Assembly: GCF_005083565.1 (NCBI RefSeq)
Contig: NZ_CP034891.1
Span: 62,001 to 126,000, forward strand
Direction: 5' to 3'
Length of the DNA stretch: 64,000 nucleotides
Origin: Buchnera aphidicola (Acyrthosiphon lactucae)
GTDB taxonomy: Bacteria > Pseudomonadota > Gammaproteobacteria > Enterobacterales > Enterobacteriaceae
The translations under genes and the position numbers were made by a program. Position 1 is the first letter of the stretch. The number at the start of each line of letters is the position of its first letter. The notes beneath the pieces were generated by a model, which saw nothing but the letters and a program-made list of their open reading frames with translations, had not been told where the DNA came from and ran no database searches. Shown in pieces: positions 31,330 through 41,287 of this stretch.

Positions 31330-31358
31330 ATCATACATTATTTAAATGATTTTGTCAC
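31330..31358 (-). promoter_or_regulatory. rnpB promoter overlapping the rsmI stop codon
   Basis: On the minus strand, GTGACA (31353-31358) and TATGAT (31330-31335) are spaced 17 bases and each matches the sigma-70 consensus at five of six positions. The first transcribed base would be the G at 31321, eight bases after the -10 box. The -35 box contains the rsmI stop codon TGA (31355-31357), so the promoter sits on the end of the upstream gene. Confidence 0.7.
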
Positions 31359-32203
31359 TCTTCTTTTTTTATCACGTATTGATATAAATTATTTTTTTTA
31401 ATCTCATGTATCTGAGAAGTAATTAAAACTGATGTTTTTAATGATAAAAATTTTCTTAACATTGAAAATGTATCTAATATTTTTTTTGATAGATTATTTT
31501 TTTTTAACTTTTTAAAACCATCAATAATAATTACTATTTCGCCTTTATAACGATATTTATCTTCTTTAAGCCATTGAAGTATTAAAGTTGCTTTGGCTCC
31601 ATAAATTGATTCCCATTTTTTTGTAATTTCTCTTGCTATTACTATATGTCTATTTTTGTCTATTTGTTCTATGATATCTTGTATACTTTCAAGTATTCTA
31701 TATTTTGATTCATAAAAAATAATTGTTCGTGTTTCTTCTTTTAAAGAATAGAGTAAATCACATCTTGTTTTTTTTTTAGAAGGTAAAAATCCCTCATAGC
31801 AAAAACGATTATTTGTTATTCCCGAAGCACTTAATGCTGTAATAGCAGCACAAGGTCCTGGAAGAGGAATGACTTTTATATTAGAAATATGACATTTTTT
31901 TATTAATATACTACCAGGATCATTAATAATTGGAGTTCCTGCATTAGAAACTAAAGCAATTTTTTTTCCTTTTTTTAATTTTTTGATTAAATTATCACTT
32001 TGCTTTTTTTCATTATCTTTATTCATTAATATTAAATGGTTTTTAATATTGAAATGTTGAAGTAAAATATTAGTATGTCTAATATTTTCAGCAGCAATTA
32101 TATGAACATCTTTTAGTATTTCTAGTGCTCTATAAGTAATATCTGATAAATTACCTATAGGAGTTGGTACAATATAAAGAATACCAATATAAAATTTATT
32201 CAT
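31355..32203 (-). CDS. rsmI: 16S rRNA 2'-O-ribose C1402 methyltransferase RsmI
   Basis: Methylates C1402 in the decoding centre of 16S rRNA. It has 282 residues (about 286 in E. coli). The family signature is present as VPTPIGNLSDITYRALEIL near residues 12-30. SNAGTPIINDPG and PLPGPCAAITALSASGI form the SAM-binding region, and FYESKYRI and the IVIAREITKKWES pattern follow. In E. coli the gene (yraL) is near rnpB as well. Confidence 0.96.
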   Translation of the reverse strand: MNKFYIGILYIVPTPIGNLSDITYRALEILKDVHIIAAENIRHTNILLQHFNIKNHLILMNKDNEKKQSDNLIKKLKKGKKIALVSNAGTPIINDPGSILIKKCHISNIKVIPLPGPCAAITALSASGITNNRFCYEGFLPSKKKTRCDLLYSLKEETRTIIFYESKYRILESIQDIIEQIDKNRHIVIAREITKKWESIYGAKATLILQWLKEDKYRYKGEIVIIIDGFKKLKKNNLSKKILDTFSMLRKFLSLKTSVLITSQIHEIKKNNLYQYVIKKEE

Positions 32204-32313
32204 TTTTTATCCGTAGAGTATTGTTATATATGTGATAATAATTGAAAATTAATTTAAATTTTTTATTTAAATTTTAAAATGTATTTGATTTTTTATAATT
32301 ATAAGGATTAAAA

Positions 32314-33534
32314 GTGAGACGAGTAGTAATAACAGGTATTGGCATTGTTTCTAGTATTGGTAATAATAAAAAAGAAGTACTTAATTCTTTATATAATGGT
32401 ATATCTGGAATTGTTTTTTCAGAAAAAATGAAAAAATTAGGCATGCGTAGTAAAATTTGGGGTAATATTAAATTAGAAAGTATAAACATGATAACACAGA
32501 AATTATCTCGATTTATGAATAATGCTTCTAGATATTCTTTTTTAGCTATGATAGAAGCTATTAAAGATGCCAAGATAGAAAGTAAAACATATAGAAAAAA
32601 TCCTCGTGTTGGATTAATTGCTGGATCAGGATGTAGTTTTTCAAAAAACATGGTTAAATCTAATATATATAATATAAAAAATAGACGTATTTCAAATTTT
32701 ATAAGCCCTTATCTTGCAGTTAAAAATATGCCTTCTGGAATATCAGCTTGTTTATCTACTTTATTTGAAATTTATGGAATAACTTATTCTATAAGTTCAG
32801 CTTGTACTACCTCTGCTCATTGTATTGGAAATGCATTTGAATTAATTCAATTTGGTAGACAAGATATTATTTTTGCAGGTGGAGGTGAAGAATTAAGCTT
32901 GGAATTAGCTAGTCAATTTGATGCCATGAAAGTTCTTTCCGCCAATTTTAATGATGATCCTATAAAGGCATCACGTGTCTATGATATAAATCGTGATGGT
33001 TTTGTGATTTCAGGTGGAGCAGGAATTTTAGTTATTGAAGAATTAAGTTCTGCTTTATCGCGTTCTGCTCGTATTTATGCTGAAATTATTGGATATGCTG
33101 CAACGTCTGATGGTTTTAATATGATTTTGCCTTCAGGAAATGGAGCAGTTCGTTGTATGAATTTAGCTAGAAAAAATAAAAGAATACCTATTGATTATAT
33201 TAATGTACATGGAACTTCTACAAAAATTGGTGATTTAATAGAATTAAAAGCAATTAGAGAAGTATTCTTAAATGAAAAGAAACCAATGATTTCGGCGACA
33301 AAATCAATGACGGGTCATTCATTAGGAGCTTCAGGAGTACATGAAATTATTTATACTTTATTGATGTTAAAATATAACTTTATTGCTCCTTCAATTAATA
33401 TTGAAAGATTAGAATCTTGTGCAGAAGATATGAACATTATTCAAGAAACTACTAATATAAAAATTAGTACGGCTATGTCTAACAGTTTTGGTTTTGGTGG
33501 AACTAACGCTTCATTAATAGTAAAAAAATATTAA
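32314..33534 (+). CDS. fabB: 3-oxoacyl-ACP synthase I FabB
   Basis: Condensing enzyme of fatty acid elongation. It has 406 residues, full length, with a GTG start (32314) preceded by AAGGA. The catalytic triad is intact: C164 in SSACTTSAHC, a histidine in NVHGTST, and K and H in ATKSMTGHSLGASG. NSFGFGGTNAS near the C-terminus completes the thiolase fold. It is followed by a strong terminator. Confidence 0.97.
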   Translation: MRRVVITGIGIVSSIGNNKKEVLNSLYNGISGIVFSEKMKKLGMRSKIWGNIKLESINMITQKLSRFMNNASRYSFLAMIEAIKDAKIESKTYRKNPRVGLIAGSGCSFSKNMVKSNIYNIKNRRISNFISPYLAVKNMPSGISACLSTLFEIYGITYSISSACTTSAHCIGNAFELIQFGRQDIIFAGGGEELSLELASQFDAMKVLSANFNDDPIKASRVYDINRDGFVISGGAGILVIEELSSALSRSARIYAEIIGYAATSDGFNMILPSGNGAVRCMNLARKNKRIPIDYINVHGTSTKIGDLIELKAIREVFLNEKKPMISATKSMTGHSLGASGVHEIIYTLLMLKYNFIAPSINIERLESCAEDMNIIQETTNIKISTAMSNSFGFGGTNASLIVKKY

Positions 33535-33673
33535 TATATTATTTTCATAATAATTTAAATATTTTTAAATAATATTTTTTTTTTATATATTAAAATATTT
33601 ATGTATTTTTTTCAAACTATTTTTATATTAGGAATATATGTTTTTTTATTTTTATTTAAATAGTACTAAATAT

Positions 33674-33715
33674 AAAAAATCATTTTAATATTGAAAATAT
33701 TAAAATGATTTTTTT
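33674..33715 (+). terminator. Intrinsic terminator after fabB
   Basis: Bases 33674-33692 pair with 33696-33714 in a 19-bp stem (core ATCATTTTAATATT / AATATTAAAATGAT) with a GAA loop, ending in a run of seven T. It is the clearest intrinsic terminator in the window and lies 140 bases after fabB. The rest of the 285-base fabB-talA gap shows nothing else. Confidence 0.8.
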
Positions 33716-33819
33716 ATTGTTAATATGTACCTTTTTAAATTGGTGTTAGGTAAAAAAATATATTTATTATTTATATATTTAAATTTAAATTTTTTATATT
33801 AAAAAAAGAGAGATTAAAT

Positions 33820-34770
33820 ATGAATCAATTAAATGCTTTAAAACAATTTTCAACGATTGTTGCAGATACTAGTGATATAGAATCTATTTGTAAATATAAA
33901 CCAGAAGATGCAACTACTAATCCATCTTTAATACTTCAAGCAGTAAATTCAAGTGTTAATCAAGTTTTTTTTGATAAAGCTATAGAATATGCAAAAAAGA
34001 AAGGAGGTTTATATAAAGACAAAATAATTAATGCAAGTGATAAAATATTAGTGGATATTGGAATAGAGATTTTAAAAAAAGTACCAGGTTATGTTTCTAG
34101 TGAAGTTGATGCTCGTTTATCTTTTAGCACTGAAAAATGTATTTTAAAAGCAAAAAAATTAATTAGTTTATATGAAGAACAAGGAATTTCTAGAAATAGA
34201 GTATTAATTAAATTAGCGGCTACCTGGGAATGTATCAAAGCTGCAGAAGAACTTAAAAAAGATAATATTCTTTGCAATTTAACACTTTTGTTTTCTTTTG
34301 CTCAAGCACGTGCTTGTGCAGAATCAAATGTTTTTTTGATATCTCCTTTTGTCGGACGTATTTACGATTGGTATGTTTCTCAAAATTTGTTATCCAAATC
34401 TTTTTTAGGAAAAGATCCTGGTGTCATATCTGTTTGCAAAATATATGAATATTATAAAAAATATGATTATAAAACTATTATTATGGGAGCTAGTTTCCGT
34501 AATATTCAACAAATATTACATTTATCTGGATGTGATCGTTTAACTATTTCACCTGTTTTATTAAAAGAACTAGAATCTAATACTGGAAAAATAAAAAGAC
34601 AGCTTAATCCTCCTAGTTTTTTTTCAGTTCGTCCAACAGCGCTTTCTGAAGAAGAATTTCGATGGGAGCATAACCAAGATCCTATGGCAGTTCAAAAATT
34701 ATCTGAAGGTATACGTAATTTTGGAAAAGATCAATTATATCTAGAAAAAATATTTTCTAAAAAAATATAA
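33820..34770 (+). CDS. talA: Transaldolase
   Basis: Transfers dihydroxyacetone units in the non-oxidative pentose phosphate pathway. It has 316 residues, the length of E. coli TalA. The Schiff-base lysine is K131 in [28 protein letters not shown] near residue 30 and the [15 protein letters not shown] region are conserved. It is paired with transketolase downstream (talA-tktB order of E. coli), 55 bases apart. Confidence 0.97.
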   Translation: MNQLNALKQFSTIVADTSDIESICKYKPEDATTNPSLILQAVNSSVNQVFFDKAIEYAKKKGGLYKDKIINASDKILVDIGIEILKKVPGYVSSEVDARLSFSTEKCILKAKKLISLYEEQGISRNRVLIKLAATWECIKAAEELKKDNILCNLTLLFSFAQARACAESNVFLISPFVGRIYDWYVSQNLLSKSFLGKDPGVISVCKIYEYYKKYDYKTIIMGASFRNIQQILHLSGCDRLTISPVLLKELESNTGKIKRQLNPPSFFSVRPTALSEEEFRWEHNQDPMAVQKLSEGIRNFGKDQLYLEKIFSKKI

Positions 34771-34825
34771 ATTATTTTAATAATAAATAATTAACTCGCA
34801 ATATTTTAAATTTCAAGGGAAATAT

Positions 34826-36823
34826 ATGTGTTCACGAAGAGAATTAGCTAATGCAATTCGAATGCTAAGTATAGATGCTGTACAAAATGCAGAATCAGGA
34901 CATCCTGGTATGCCTATGGGAATGGCGGATATCGCTGAGGTTTTGTGGAGAGATTTTTTAAAATACAATCCAAAAAATCCTAATTGGAATAATCGTGATC
35001 GTTTTATATTATCTAATGGACACGGTTCTATGTTATTGTATAGTTTATTACATCTTACAGGATATAATTTATCAATAGAAGAACTAAAAAATTTTAGACA
35101 ACTTAATTCAAAAACTCCAGGACATCCTGAAATAGGTGAAACACCTGGTGTGGAAACAACTACTGGTCCATTAGGACAAGGACTAGCAAATGCTGTTGGT
35201 ATGGCTATTGCAGAAAGAACTTTGAGCTCTTATTTTAATCGACCAGAACATGATATAGTAAATCATTATACTTGGGTTTTTGTAGGTGATGGTTGTTTAA
35301 TGGAAGGTATTTCTCACGAAGTATGTTCTTTAGCAGGAACTTTAAATCTTGGCAAGTTAATTGTTTTTTATGACAAGAATGGTATTTCAATAGATGGAAA
35401 AACGTCTGATTGGTTTACCGATGATACAGCAAAACGTTTTAAATCTTATAATTGGCATGTAGTAGATGCTGTTAATGGTCATGATTCAGAATCTATAAAA
35501 AAAAGTATAAAAGAAGCAAAGTTAATAATAGATAAACCTTCAATTATTATTTGTAATACTATTATTGGTTTTGGTTCGCCTAATAAATCAGGTACAGCAG
35601 AATCGCATGGAGCACCTCTTGGTAAGACAGAAATTGCTTTAATTCGAAAAAAATTAGATTGGAAATATCCTCCTTTTCAAATACCTGATAAAATTTATAA
35701 AAAATGGAATTTTGCAAAGAAAGGTTATGAACTTGAAAAGGAATGGAATAAAAAATTTTTTTCTTATCAATCTAAATATCCTGATTTATCGATCGAATAT
35801 TTACGGCGAATAAAGAAAGAATTACCTTTAAATTGGGATAAAATAACAAAGAATTATATTTATTTTTTACAAAAAAATAAACAAGATATTGCTAGTCGTA
35901 AAGCTTCACAAAATACGTTGGAAAAATATTCTGAAATTTTGCCTGAGTTAATAGGTGGTTCAGCAGATCTGTCACCTAGCAATTTAACTATGTCATCTCG
36001 TTCTAATTCCATTGTAGATAACTTATCTGGAAATTATATTCATTATGGAGTTCGTGAATTTGGAATGACAGCTATTGCAAATGGAATTTCTCATCATGGA
36101 GGTTTTATACCTTATACTGCTACGTTTCTAATTTTTGTTGAATACGCACGTAATGCAGTTCGTATGGCTGCTTTAATGAATACTAAGCATATTTTTGTCT
36201 ATACTCATGATTCTATTGGATTGGGTGAAGATGGTCCTACACATCAGCCAATCGAACAATTATCTAGTTTGAGAATAACGCCTAATATAGATGTATGGAG
36301 ACCTAGTGATCAGGTAGAAACAGCTGTGGCTTGGAAACAAGCTATTGAGAAAAAATCAGGACCTACAGCATTAATTCTATCACGTCAAAATCTTGTTCAA
36401 TTTCATAGAAATTCTAAACAATTAGATAGTATTTCTTATGGAGCATATATATTATATGATTCGGAAAAACCGCTTGATGTTATTTTTATATCAACTGGTT
36501 CAGAATTAAATATTACTTTAATTTCTGCAAAAAAACTTGTTTCCTTAGGATATTCTGTACGTGTAGTATCTATGCCTTCTACTAATGTTTTTGATAGACA
36601 AGATGATAATTATAAAGAATTTGTGTTGCCGTCTTATGTTACTAAAAGAATTGCAATCGAAGCAAGTATAGAAGATTTTTGGTATAAATACGTAGGAATC
36701 AATGGTTTAATTATTGGAATGAAAACATTTGGTGATTCTGCGCCTGCAGAAGATTTATTTAAAAAATTTGGTTTTACTGTAGAAAATATAGTTAATAAAT
36801 CAATAATTTTATTAAAATCTTAA
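34826..36823 (+). CDS. tkt: Transketolase
   Basis: Thiamine pyrophosphate enzyme of the pentose phosphate pathway. It has 665 residues. The TPP-binding motif is [15 protein letters not shown], with metal-binding residues in [46 protein letters not shown] and the [16 protein letters not shown] loop with its catalytic histidine are intact. E. coli has tktA and tktB. The neighbour talA suggests tktB ancestry. Confidence 0.97.
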   Translation: MCSRRELANAIRMLSIDAVQNAESGHPGMPMGMADIAEVLWRDFLKYNPKNPNWNNRDRFILSNGHGSMLLYSLLHLTGYNLSIEELKNFRQLNSKTPGHPEIGETPGVETTTGPLGQGLANAVGMAIAERTLSSYFNRPEHDIVNHYTWVFVGDGCLMEGISHEVCSLAGTLNLGKLIVFYDKNGISIDGKTSDWFTDDTAKRFKSYNWHVVDAVNGHDSESIKKSIKEAKLIIDKPSIIICNTIIGFGSPNKSGTAESHGAPLGKTEIALIRKKLDWKYPPFQIPDKIYKKWNFAKKGYELEKEWNKKFFSYQSKYPDLSIEYLRRIKKELPLNWDKITKNYIYFLQKNKQDIASRKASQNTLEKYSEILPELIGGSADLSPSNLTMSSRSNSIVDNLSGNYIHYGVREFGMTAIANGISHHGGFIPYTATFLIFVEYARNAVRMAALMNTKHIFVYTHDSIGLGEDGPTHQPIEQLSSLRITPNIDVWRPSDQVETAVAWKQAIEKKSGPTALILSRQNLVQFHRNSKQLDSISYGAYILYDSEKPLDVIFISTGSELNITLISAKKLVSLGYSVRVVSMPSTNVFDRQDDNYKEFVLPSYVTKRIAIEASIEDFWYKYVGINGLIIGMKTFGDSAPAEDLFKKFGFTVENIVNKSIILLKS

Positions 36824-36849
36824 TTTTATTAAAGAATTTCTAAATGATT

Positions 36850-36872
36850 ATGGGGCTTAATTATAGCCCCAT
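36850..36872 (+). terminator. Hairpin after tkt
   Basis: ATGGGGCT (36850-36857) pairs with AGCCCCAT (36865-36872) around a seven-base loop. It lies 26 bases after the tkt stop and is GC-rich against a very AT-rich background. CGATTTATAAAA follows rather than a U-tract, so termination may be partial before dapE. Confidence 0.5.
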
Positions 36873-36924
36873 CGATTTATAAAAAAATAATATTTATCAA
36901 TATCAAGATGAAATTAGGAAAAAT

Positions 36925-38052
36925 ATGATTTGTTCAGTCACTGAATTAGCACAAAAATTAATTGCTATTCCATCTATTAGTCCAAAAGATTTAGGTTGTC
37001 AAGATATTATTATAAAACGTTTATCTAGAATAGGATTTAAAATAAAAGTAATTAATATTAATAATACGAAAAATTTCTGGGCTTTTAGAGGATCTGGAAA
37101 AACATTAACATTTGCAGGACATACAGATGTAGTTTCACCAGGTGACAAGAAAGATTGGTGTACTCATCCTTTTAAACCAGTAATTAGAAATGGATTTTTA
37201 TTCGGTCGAGGTTCTTCAGATATGAAAGGTGCGTTAGCAGCAATGATTATTGCAGCTGAAAGATTTGTAAATAAATTTTCAAATCATAAAGGACGTTTAT
37301 CTTTTCTTATTACTTCAGATGAAGAATCGAGTGCAGTGGATGGTACAATTAAAGTAGTAGAATATTTGATTTCTAAAAATGATTTAATTGATTATTGTAT
37401 AGTAGGAGAACCTACTAGTACTTCTATAGTTGGTGACGTTATAAAAAATGGTCGAAGAGGTTCAATTACAGCCAATTTAACTATTCATGGAATACAAGGA
37501 CATATTGCATATCCTGAGTTAGCAGATAATCCAATACATAAAGGATTACCTGTTATTTCAAAAATATTATCGATAAAATTAGATAATGGAAATAATTTTT
37601 TTTCACCAACTAGCATAAATATTGCAAATATTCATGCAGGAGATGGAACTAATAATATTATTCCAGGATCTTTGTTCGTGCAATTTAATATTCGATTTAG
37701 TACAGAAATATCTGAAAAAGAAATTCAATTTCGAATAATTAGCTTGCTAGATGAAAATAATATTAATTACTCTATCAAATGGTTTTTATCCGGAAAACCA
37801 TTTCTTACTAAAAAAGGTTTGTTAATAGAAAATGTAAGTCAATCTATTTTTTATTTTAATAAAAAAAGACCTATTTTGTCTACTTCTGGTGGTACTTCTG
37901 ATGGTCGATTTATTTCTTTAATGGGTTCTGAAGTAGTAGAATTGGGATTAGTTAATACTACAATTCATAAAGTTAATGAATGTGTAAAAATATCTGATTT
38001 GCAATTGTTAAGTTTGATGTACGAAGATATTATGAAAAATTTATTAGTTTAA
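36925..38052 (+). CDS. dapE: Succinyl-diaminopimelate desuccinylase DapE
   Basis: Zinc peptidase-like enzyme in lysine and meso-diaminopimelate synthesis. It has 375 residues, full length. The metal-binding residues are in [12 protein letters not shown] (H, D), [14 protein letters not shown] (D), [10 protein letters not shown] (E) and the C-terminal TTIHKVNE histidine. VGEPTS and GRRGSI are also conserved. It works in the same pathway as dapA, 400 bases away on the other strand. Confidence 0.97.
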   Translation: MICSVTELAQKLIAIPSISPKDLGCQDIIIKRLSRIGFKIKVININNTKNFWAFRGSGKTLTFAGHTDVVSPGDKKDWCTHPFKPVIRNGFLFGRGSSDMKGALAAMIIAAERFVNKFSNHKGRLSFLITSDEESSAVDGTIKVVEYLISKNDLIDYCIVGEPTSTSIVGDVIKNGRRGSITANLTIHGIQGHIAYPELADNPIHKGLPVISKILSIKLDNGNNFFSPTSINIANIHAGDGTNNIIPGSLFVQFNIRFSTEISEKEIQFRIISLLDENNINYSIKWFLSGKPFLTKKGLLIENVSQSIFYFNKKRPILSTSGGTSDGRFISLMGSEVVELGLVNTTIHKVNECVKISDLQLLSLMYEDIMKNLLV

Positions 38053-38095
38053 TTTTTTTAAAAATTGTTGAAAATTTTTTATTTTTTTTAATGAG

Positions 38096-38128
38096 TGATG
38101 CAGAATATCATAAAGACAATCTGCATCA
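38096..38128. terminator. Hairpin between dapE and the bamC remnant
   Basis: TGATGCAGA (38096-38104) pairs with TCTGCATCA (38120-38128) around a 15-base loop. It lies between the convergent ends of dapE and the bamC remnant and contains most of the G/C in that spacer. Neither side has a U-tract, so it may be a transcript-end stabiliser rather than a strong terminator. Confidence 0.45.
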
Positions 38129-38193
38129 ATTACGATGAATAAACATTTAATTTAAAAAATATTTTTTTAATTCTACTATTATTTTTTAAAAGA

Positions 38194-38472
38194 TTATATA
38201 GGGGGAAATATATTATGATTTTCTTTTTTTAAATCTTCATCTGTATAAGGGATTTTATATTCTTCTTTTATATTCGGGATGCTTATACCCTTTGGAATAA
38301 TTAATTTTTTAAATTGATTTTTTTTGTTATAAAAATCAAAATTATGATTATTTTGTATATTTTTTAATGTGCAAGATGTTATTAAAAATACATTTAATAT
38401 TTGAAATATTATTGTAATTTTAAAAAATTTTTTATAATATTTTAAGATTAGCATATTGAATTGCTTTTTCAA
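38194..38472 (-). CDS. bamC: Truncated BamC: lipobox plus BamD-binding lasso only
   Basis: BamC is an outer-membrane assembly lipoprotein (about 344 residues in E. coli) whose unstructured N-terminal lasso binds BamD. This frame has 92 residues from 38472, or 86 from the in-frame ATG at 38454, which makes a better signal peptide (KYYKKFFK, then [11 protein letters not shown]). The lipobox is ITSC with C34. Beyond it, [20 protein letters not shown] followed by FPPI resembles the E. coli lasso pattern (AGMILPVTSGDYAIP ... RPP). The two helix-grip domains are absent. It follows dapA and overlaps its end, as dapA-bamC do in E. coli. Confidence 0.75.
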   Translation of the reverse strand: MKKQFNMLILKYYKKFFKITIIFQILNVFLITSCTLKNIQNNHNFDFYNKKNQFKKLIIPKGISIPNIKEEYKIPYTDEDLKKENHNIFPPI

Positions 38473-39316
38473 GTTGTAAACGTGTAGAATTTAAAATAGG
38501 AGTCATAGGCAAACGAAGTGTATCATTTTTTATTAATCCTATTTTTTTAGCTAACCATTTTATAGGAATAGGATTAGATTCTAAAAATAGTGCTTCATGT
38601 AATAACATTAAACGATTATTTATAGATCTTGCTTTAATAAAATCTCCTTTTAATGCATATGAACAAATTTTCATCATTTCTTTTGCAGCAATATTAGCAG
38701 TAACCGATATTACACCTTGTCCACCTAATTGCATAAAATCTAAAGCTGTTGTATCATCCCCGCTTATTAATAAAAAATTATTTTTAACTAATCTTTTTAT
38801 TTTATTTATTCTTGATAAATCTCCAGTTGCTTCTTTAATTCCTATGATGTTTTTTAGTTTAGCTAATTTAGCAACTGTTTCTGGAAGTAAATCACATCCT
38901 GTTCTACTCGGAACATTATATAAAATTTGTGGTAGTTCAGTATTTTCTGAAATTGCCTTAAAATGTTGATATAATCCTTCTTGAGTAGGTCTATTATAAT
39001 ATGGTGTAACAGTTAAACAACCTGCAATACCAGAGTTTTCAAATCTTTGTGTTAAAGAGATCGCTTCTGTTGTAGCATTTGCTCCTGTACCTGCAATAAT
39101 TGGAATACGTTTGTCTGCTAATTCTAAAGTAAGCATGACAATATTTATATGTTCTTCTTGACTGAGTGTTGCGGATTCTCCAGTAGTTCCGATAGAAACA
39201 ATAGCTTTAGTTTGATTGATAATATGATAATTAATTAATCTTTTTAAACTAGTACGACAAATATGACCTTTTTCATCCATGGGTGTAATTAGTGCAACTA
39301 TACTTCCTTTGAACAT
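38432..39316 (-). CDS. dapA: 4-hydroxy-tetrahydrodipicolinate synthase DapA
   Basis: Condenses pyruvate with aspartate semialdehyde, the first step of the lysine and diaminopimelate branch. It has 294 residues (about 292 in E. coli). The Schiff-base lysine is K161 in [11 protein letters not shown], and Y133 is in [18 protein letters not shown] and [13 protein letters not shown] are conserved. The start has an unusually strong Shine-Dalgarno (AGGAGGA) at normal spacing. Its last 23-41 bases overlap the bamC remnant. Confidence 0.97.
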   Translation of the reverse strand: MFKGSIVALITPMDEKGHICRTSLKRLINYHIINQTKAIVSIGTTGESATLSQEEHINIVMLTLELADKRIPIIAGTGANATTEAISLTQRFENSGIAGCLTVTPYYNRPTQEGLYQHFKAISENTELPQILYNVPSRTGCDLLPETVAKLAKLKNIIGIKEATGDLSRINKIKRLVKNNFLLISGDDTTALDFMQLGGQGVISVTANIAAKEMMKICSYALKGDFIKARSINNRLMLLHEALFLESNPIPIKWLAKKIGLIKNDTLRLPMTPILNSTRLQLEKAIQYANLKIL

Positions 39317-39593
39317 TAGCGGTCCTCCTCCATAAAAAATATTTTATGGCATGTTTGACACATTTAAAATAAAGTATACAGAAATAGTTACTGCAATATT
39401 TTAAAAAATATTATTTTATTTCAAATATAAAAATATTTATTATTCATTATTATAAAAAAAAGATTTTTTTAAATTAATTTATATAAAATATTTTTACTTT
39501 TTAATTATATGTTTTTTATTTTTTTATAATTAAATATAATCAATTAAAAAATATATTTTATAATATCTATTGATTATGATTAATATTTAGTAT
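39317..39593. other. AT-rich spacer upstream of dapA
   Basis: This is the first part of a 637-base stretch without an intact gene. It holds the dapA leader, including AGGAGGA on the minus strand and the near-palindrome CATAAAAAATATTTTATG at 39331-39348, and then almost pure A/T. In E. coli gcvR lies between dapA and bcp. No trace of gcvR was recognised here. Confidence 0.4.
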
Positions 39594-39774
39594 AATGAAT
39601 ATGATTATATGCATGATTATTATATAACATTTATTTTACCTGATTAAATTAAGAAAAAGTAACTTTATTGTTTTTTGATAATGAGAAGTACAATTTCTTT
39701 TTATTATATATCTATGACTTTGCGTTGCATAGTACAAGATTTTAATATTTCAGACAATATTCATTTTTTTAAAT
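39594..39774 (+). pseudogene. bcp: Eroded bcp (thiol peroxidase) remnant
   Basis: One frame of the plus strand, interrupted by two stops (39639, 39657), reads FILPD, then 18 codons, then SFYYISMTLRCIVQ and FNISDNIHFFK, ending at a TAA at 39774. The start of E. coli Bcp, as I recall it, has FSLPD, then 19 residues, then FYPKAMTPGCTVQ and LRDNMDELKK. So the spacing, the FYx-T-C-VQ peroxidatic cysteine motif and the DN pair match in one frame. E. coli has bcp divergent from dapA beyond gcvR, which is the orientation found here. The C-terminal two thirds of the gene cannot be traced. Confidence 0.65.
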
Positions 39775-39904
39775 AACTAAATATATAATACTGAGAAATA
39801 AATTATTATCTTTAAAACGTTTATTTTTTAAGAAAAGTATTAAAAATTTAATATTTTTTATTAAAAAAAATATTTTTTTATTAAAAAATTTTTCATATAT
39901 AAGT

Positions 39905-39936
39905 ATGCTACTAAACAGAGATTTATTTAGTAGCAT
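39905..39936. terminator. Hairpin downstream of aroC
   Basis: ATGCTACTAAA (39905-39915) pairs with TTTAGTAGCAT (39926-39936) in an 11-bp stem around a ten-base loop. It lies 18 bases past the aroC stop on the minus strand. ACTTATATATG follows, without a full U-tract. It probably marks the end of the aroC transcript. Confidence 0.55.
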
Positions 39937-39953
39937 TAATATATTCTAGAAAA

Positions 39954-41018
39954 TTATTTTCCACTACATTGTGCGCGAAATCTTAATAAATGATCCATTA
40001 ATATAATTGCTACCATTGCTTCAGTTATTGGAACAGCGCGTATTCCTACACATGGATCATGTCGACCTTTTGTAATTATTTCAACTGTTTCATTTTTTTT
40101 ATTGATTGTATTAGCTCTTATTCGGATACTTGATGTAGGTTTAAATGCTGCTTTTAATATAATAGATTCACCATTGCTAATACCACCTAAAATGCCACCA
40201 GCATGATTACTCAAAAATCCGTTTGATGTAATTTCATCACGATTTTTACTTCCTTTTTGATTTACTACTGAAAATCCATCTCCAATTTCTATACCTTTAA
40301 CGGCATTAATACTCATTAAAGCATGAGCTAAATCTGCATCAAGACGATCAAAAACTGGTTCTCCAAGTCCTACAGGAATATTTTCGGCAATAATTGTTAT
40401 TTCAGCACCAATTGAATCACCTACTTTTTTTAAATTTTTAATTAAATTTTCAAGTTCTAAAACTTTGTCATGATCAGGACAGAAAAACGGATTTTTTTCT
40501 ACTTCCTCCCAAGATTTTAAAGTACACCTAATATTTCCCATTGCTGATAAATATGCTCTTATAGTTATTCCATATTTGTGTTTAAGATATTTTTTTGCAA
40601 TAGCACCTGCTGCAACTCGCATAGTAGTTTCACGAGCAGAAGATCTTCCTCCACCACGATAATCTCTTATGCCATATTTTTTTTCGTAAGTATAATCAGC
40701 GTGTCCTGGTCGAAATAAATTTTTTATATTATTATAATCTTTAGAACGTTGATCATTATTATAAATAATTAAACCAATACTAGTACCAGTAGTAAAACCA
40801 TTAAATATACCTGAAAGTATATGAATTTTATCTAGTTCACAGCGGGGAGTTGTATAACGAGAAGTGCCTGGCCGTCTACGATTTAAATCATATTGTAAAT
40901 CTTCGCAAGATAATTCAAGACCTGGTGGTGTACCATCAACTATACATCCTAATGCTTCTCCGTGTGATTCACCAAAAGTAGTTACACAAAATATTTTTCC
41001 AATTGTATTCCCAGACAT
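39954..41018 (-). CDS. aroC: Chorismate synthase
   Basis: Last step of the shikimate pathway, needing reduced FMN. It has 354 residues (about 361 in E. coli, with a shorter tail). Signatures are present: [16 protein letters not shown] at the N-terminus, [14 protein letters not shown], the [13 protein letters not shown] loop near residues 118-130 and GGISNGE. It is divergent from smrB; in E. coli aroC is also near smrB (yfcN) with prmB between. Confidence 0.97.
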   Translation of the reverse strand: MSGNTIGKIFCVTTFGESHGEALGCIVDGTPPGLELSCEDLQYDLNRRRPGTSRYTTPRCELDKIHILSGIFNGFTTGTSIGLIIYNNDQRSKDYNNIKNLFRPGHADYTYEKKYGIRDYRGGGRSSARETTMRVAAGAIAKKYLKHKYGITIRAYLSAMGNIRCTLKSWEEVEKNPFFCPDHDKVLELENLIKNLKKVGDSIGAEITIIAENIPVGLGEPVFDRLDADLAHALMSINAVKGIEIGDGFSVVNQKGSKNRDEITSNGFLSNHAGGILGGISNGESIILKAAFKPTSSIRIRANTINKKNETVEIITKGRHDPCVGIRAVPITEAMVAIILMDHLLRFRAQCSGK

Positions 41019-41287
41019 TTTGATTCTTCTATAATTTTAAAAATGAAATAATATAACTATACAGAATAAATAAAAAAAATGATTTTTTATTTTTAAAAAA
41101 ACATATTTATTTTGAAAATATTAATTTGTATATTTTTTTATATTATTACTAATAATATTTTTTTATTTGTTGTTTTTACAAAAAGTAAATTATATAATTA
41201 GTAAAATATATAAATAATTATAAATATTATAAATAAAACATATATGTAAAATTTTAAATTAATTAATATTATTGGTAATGAATAATT

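Noticed and set aside
32274-32651. 125-codon open frame on the minus strand inside fabB
   Set aside because: It is antisense to the FabB N-terminus and unrelated to any family I know.
39317-39593. gcvR remnant between dapA and the bcp remnant
   Set aside because: Synteny predicts it, but no frame shows a recognisable ACT-domain pattern.
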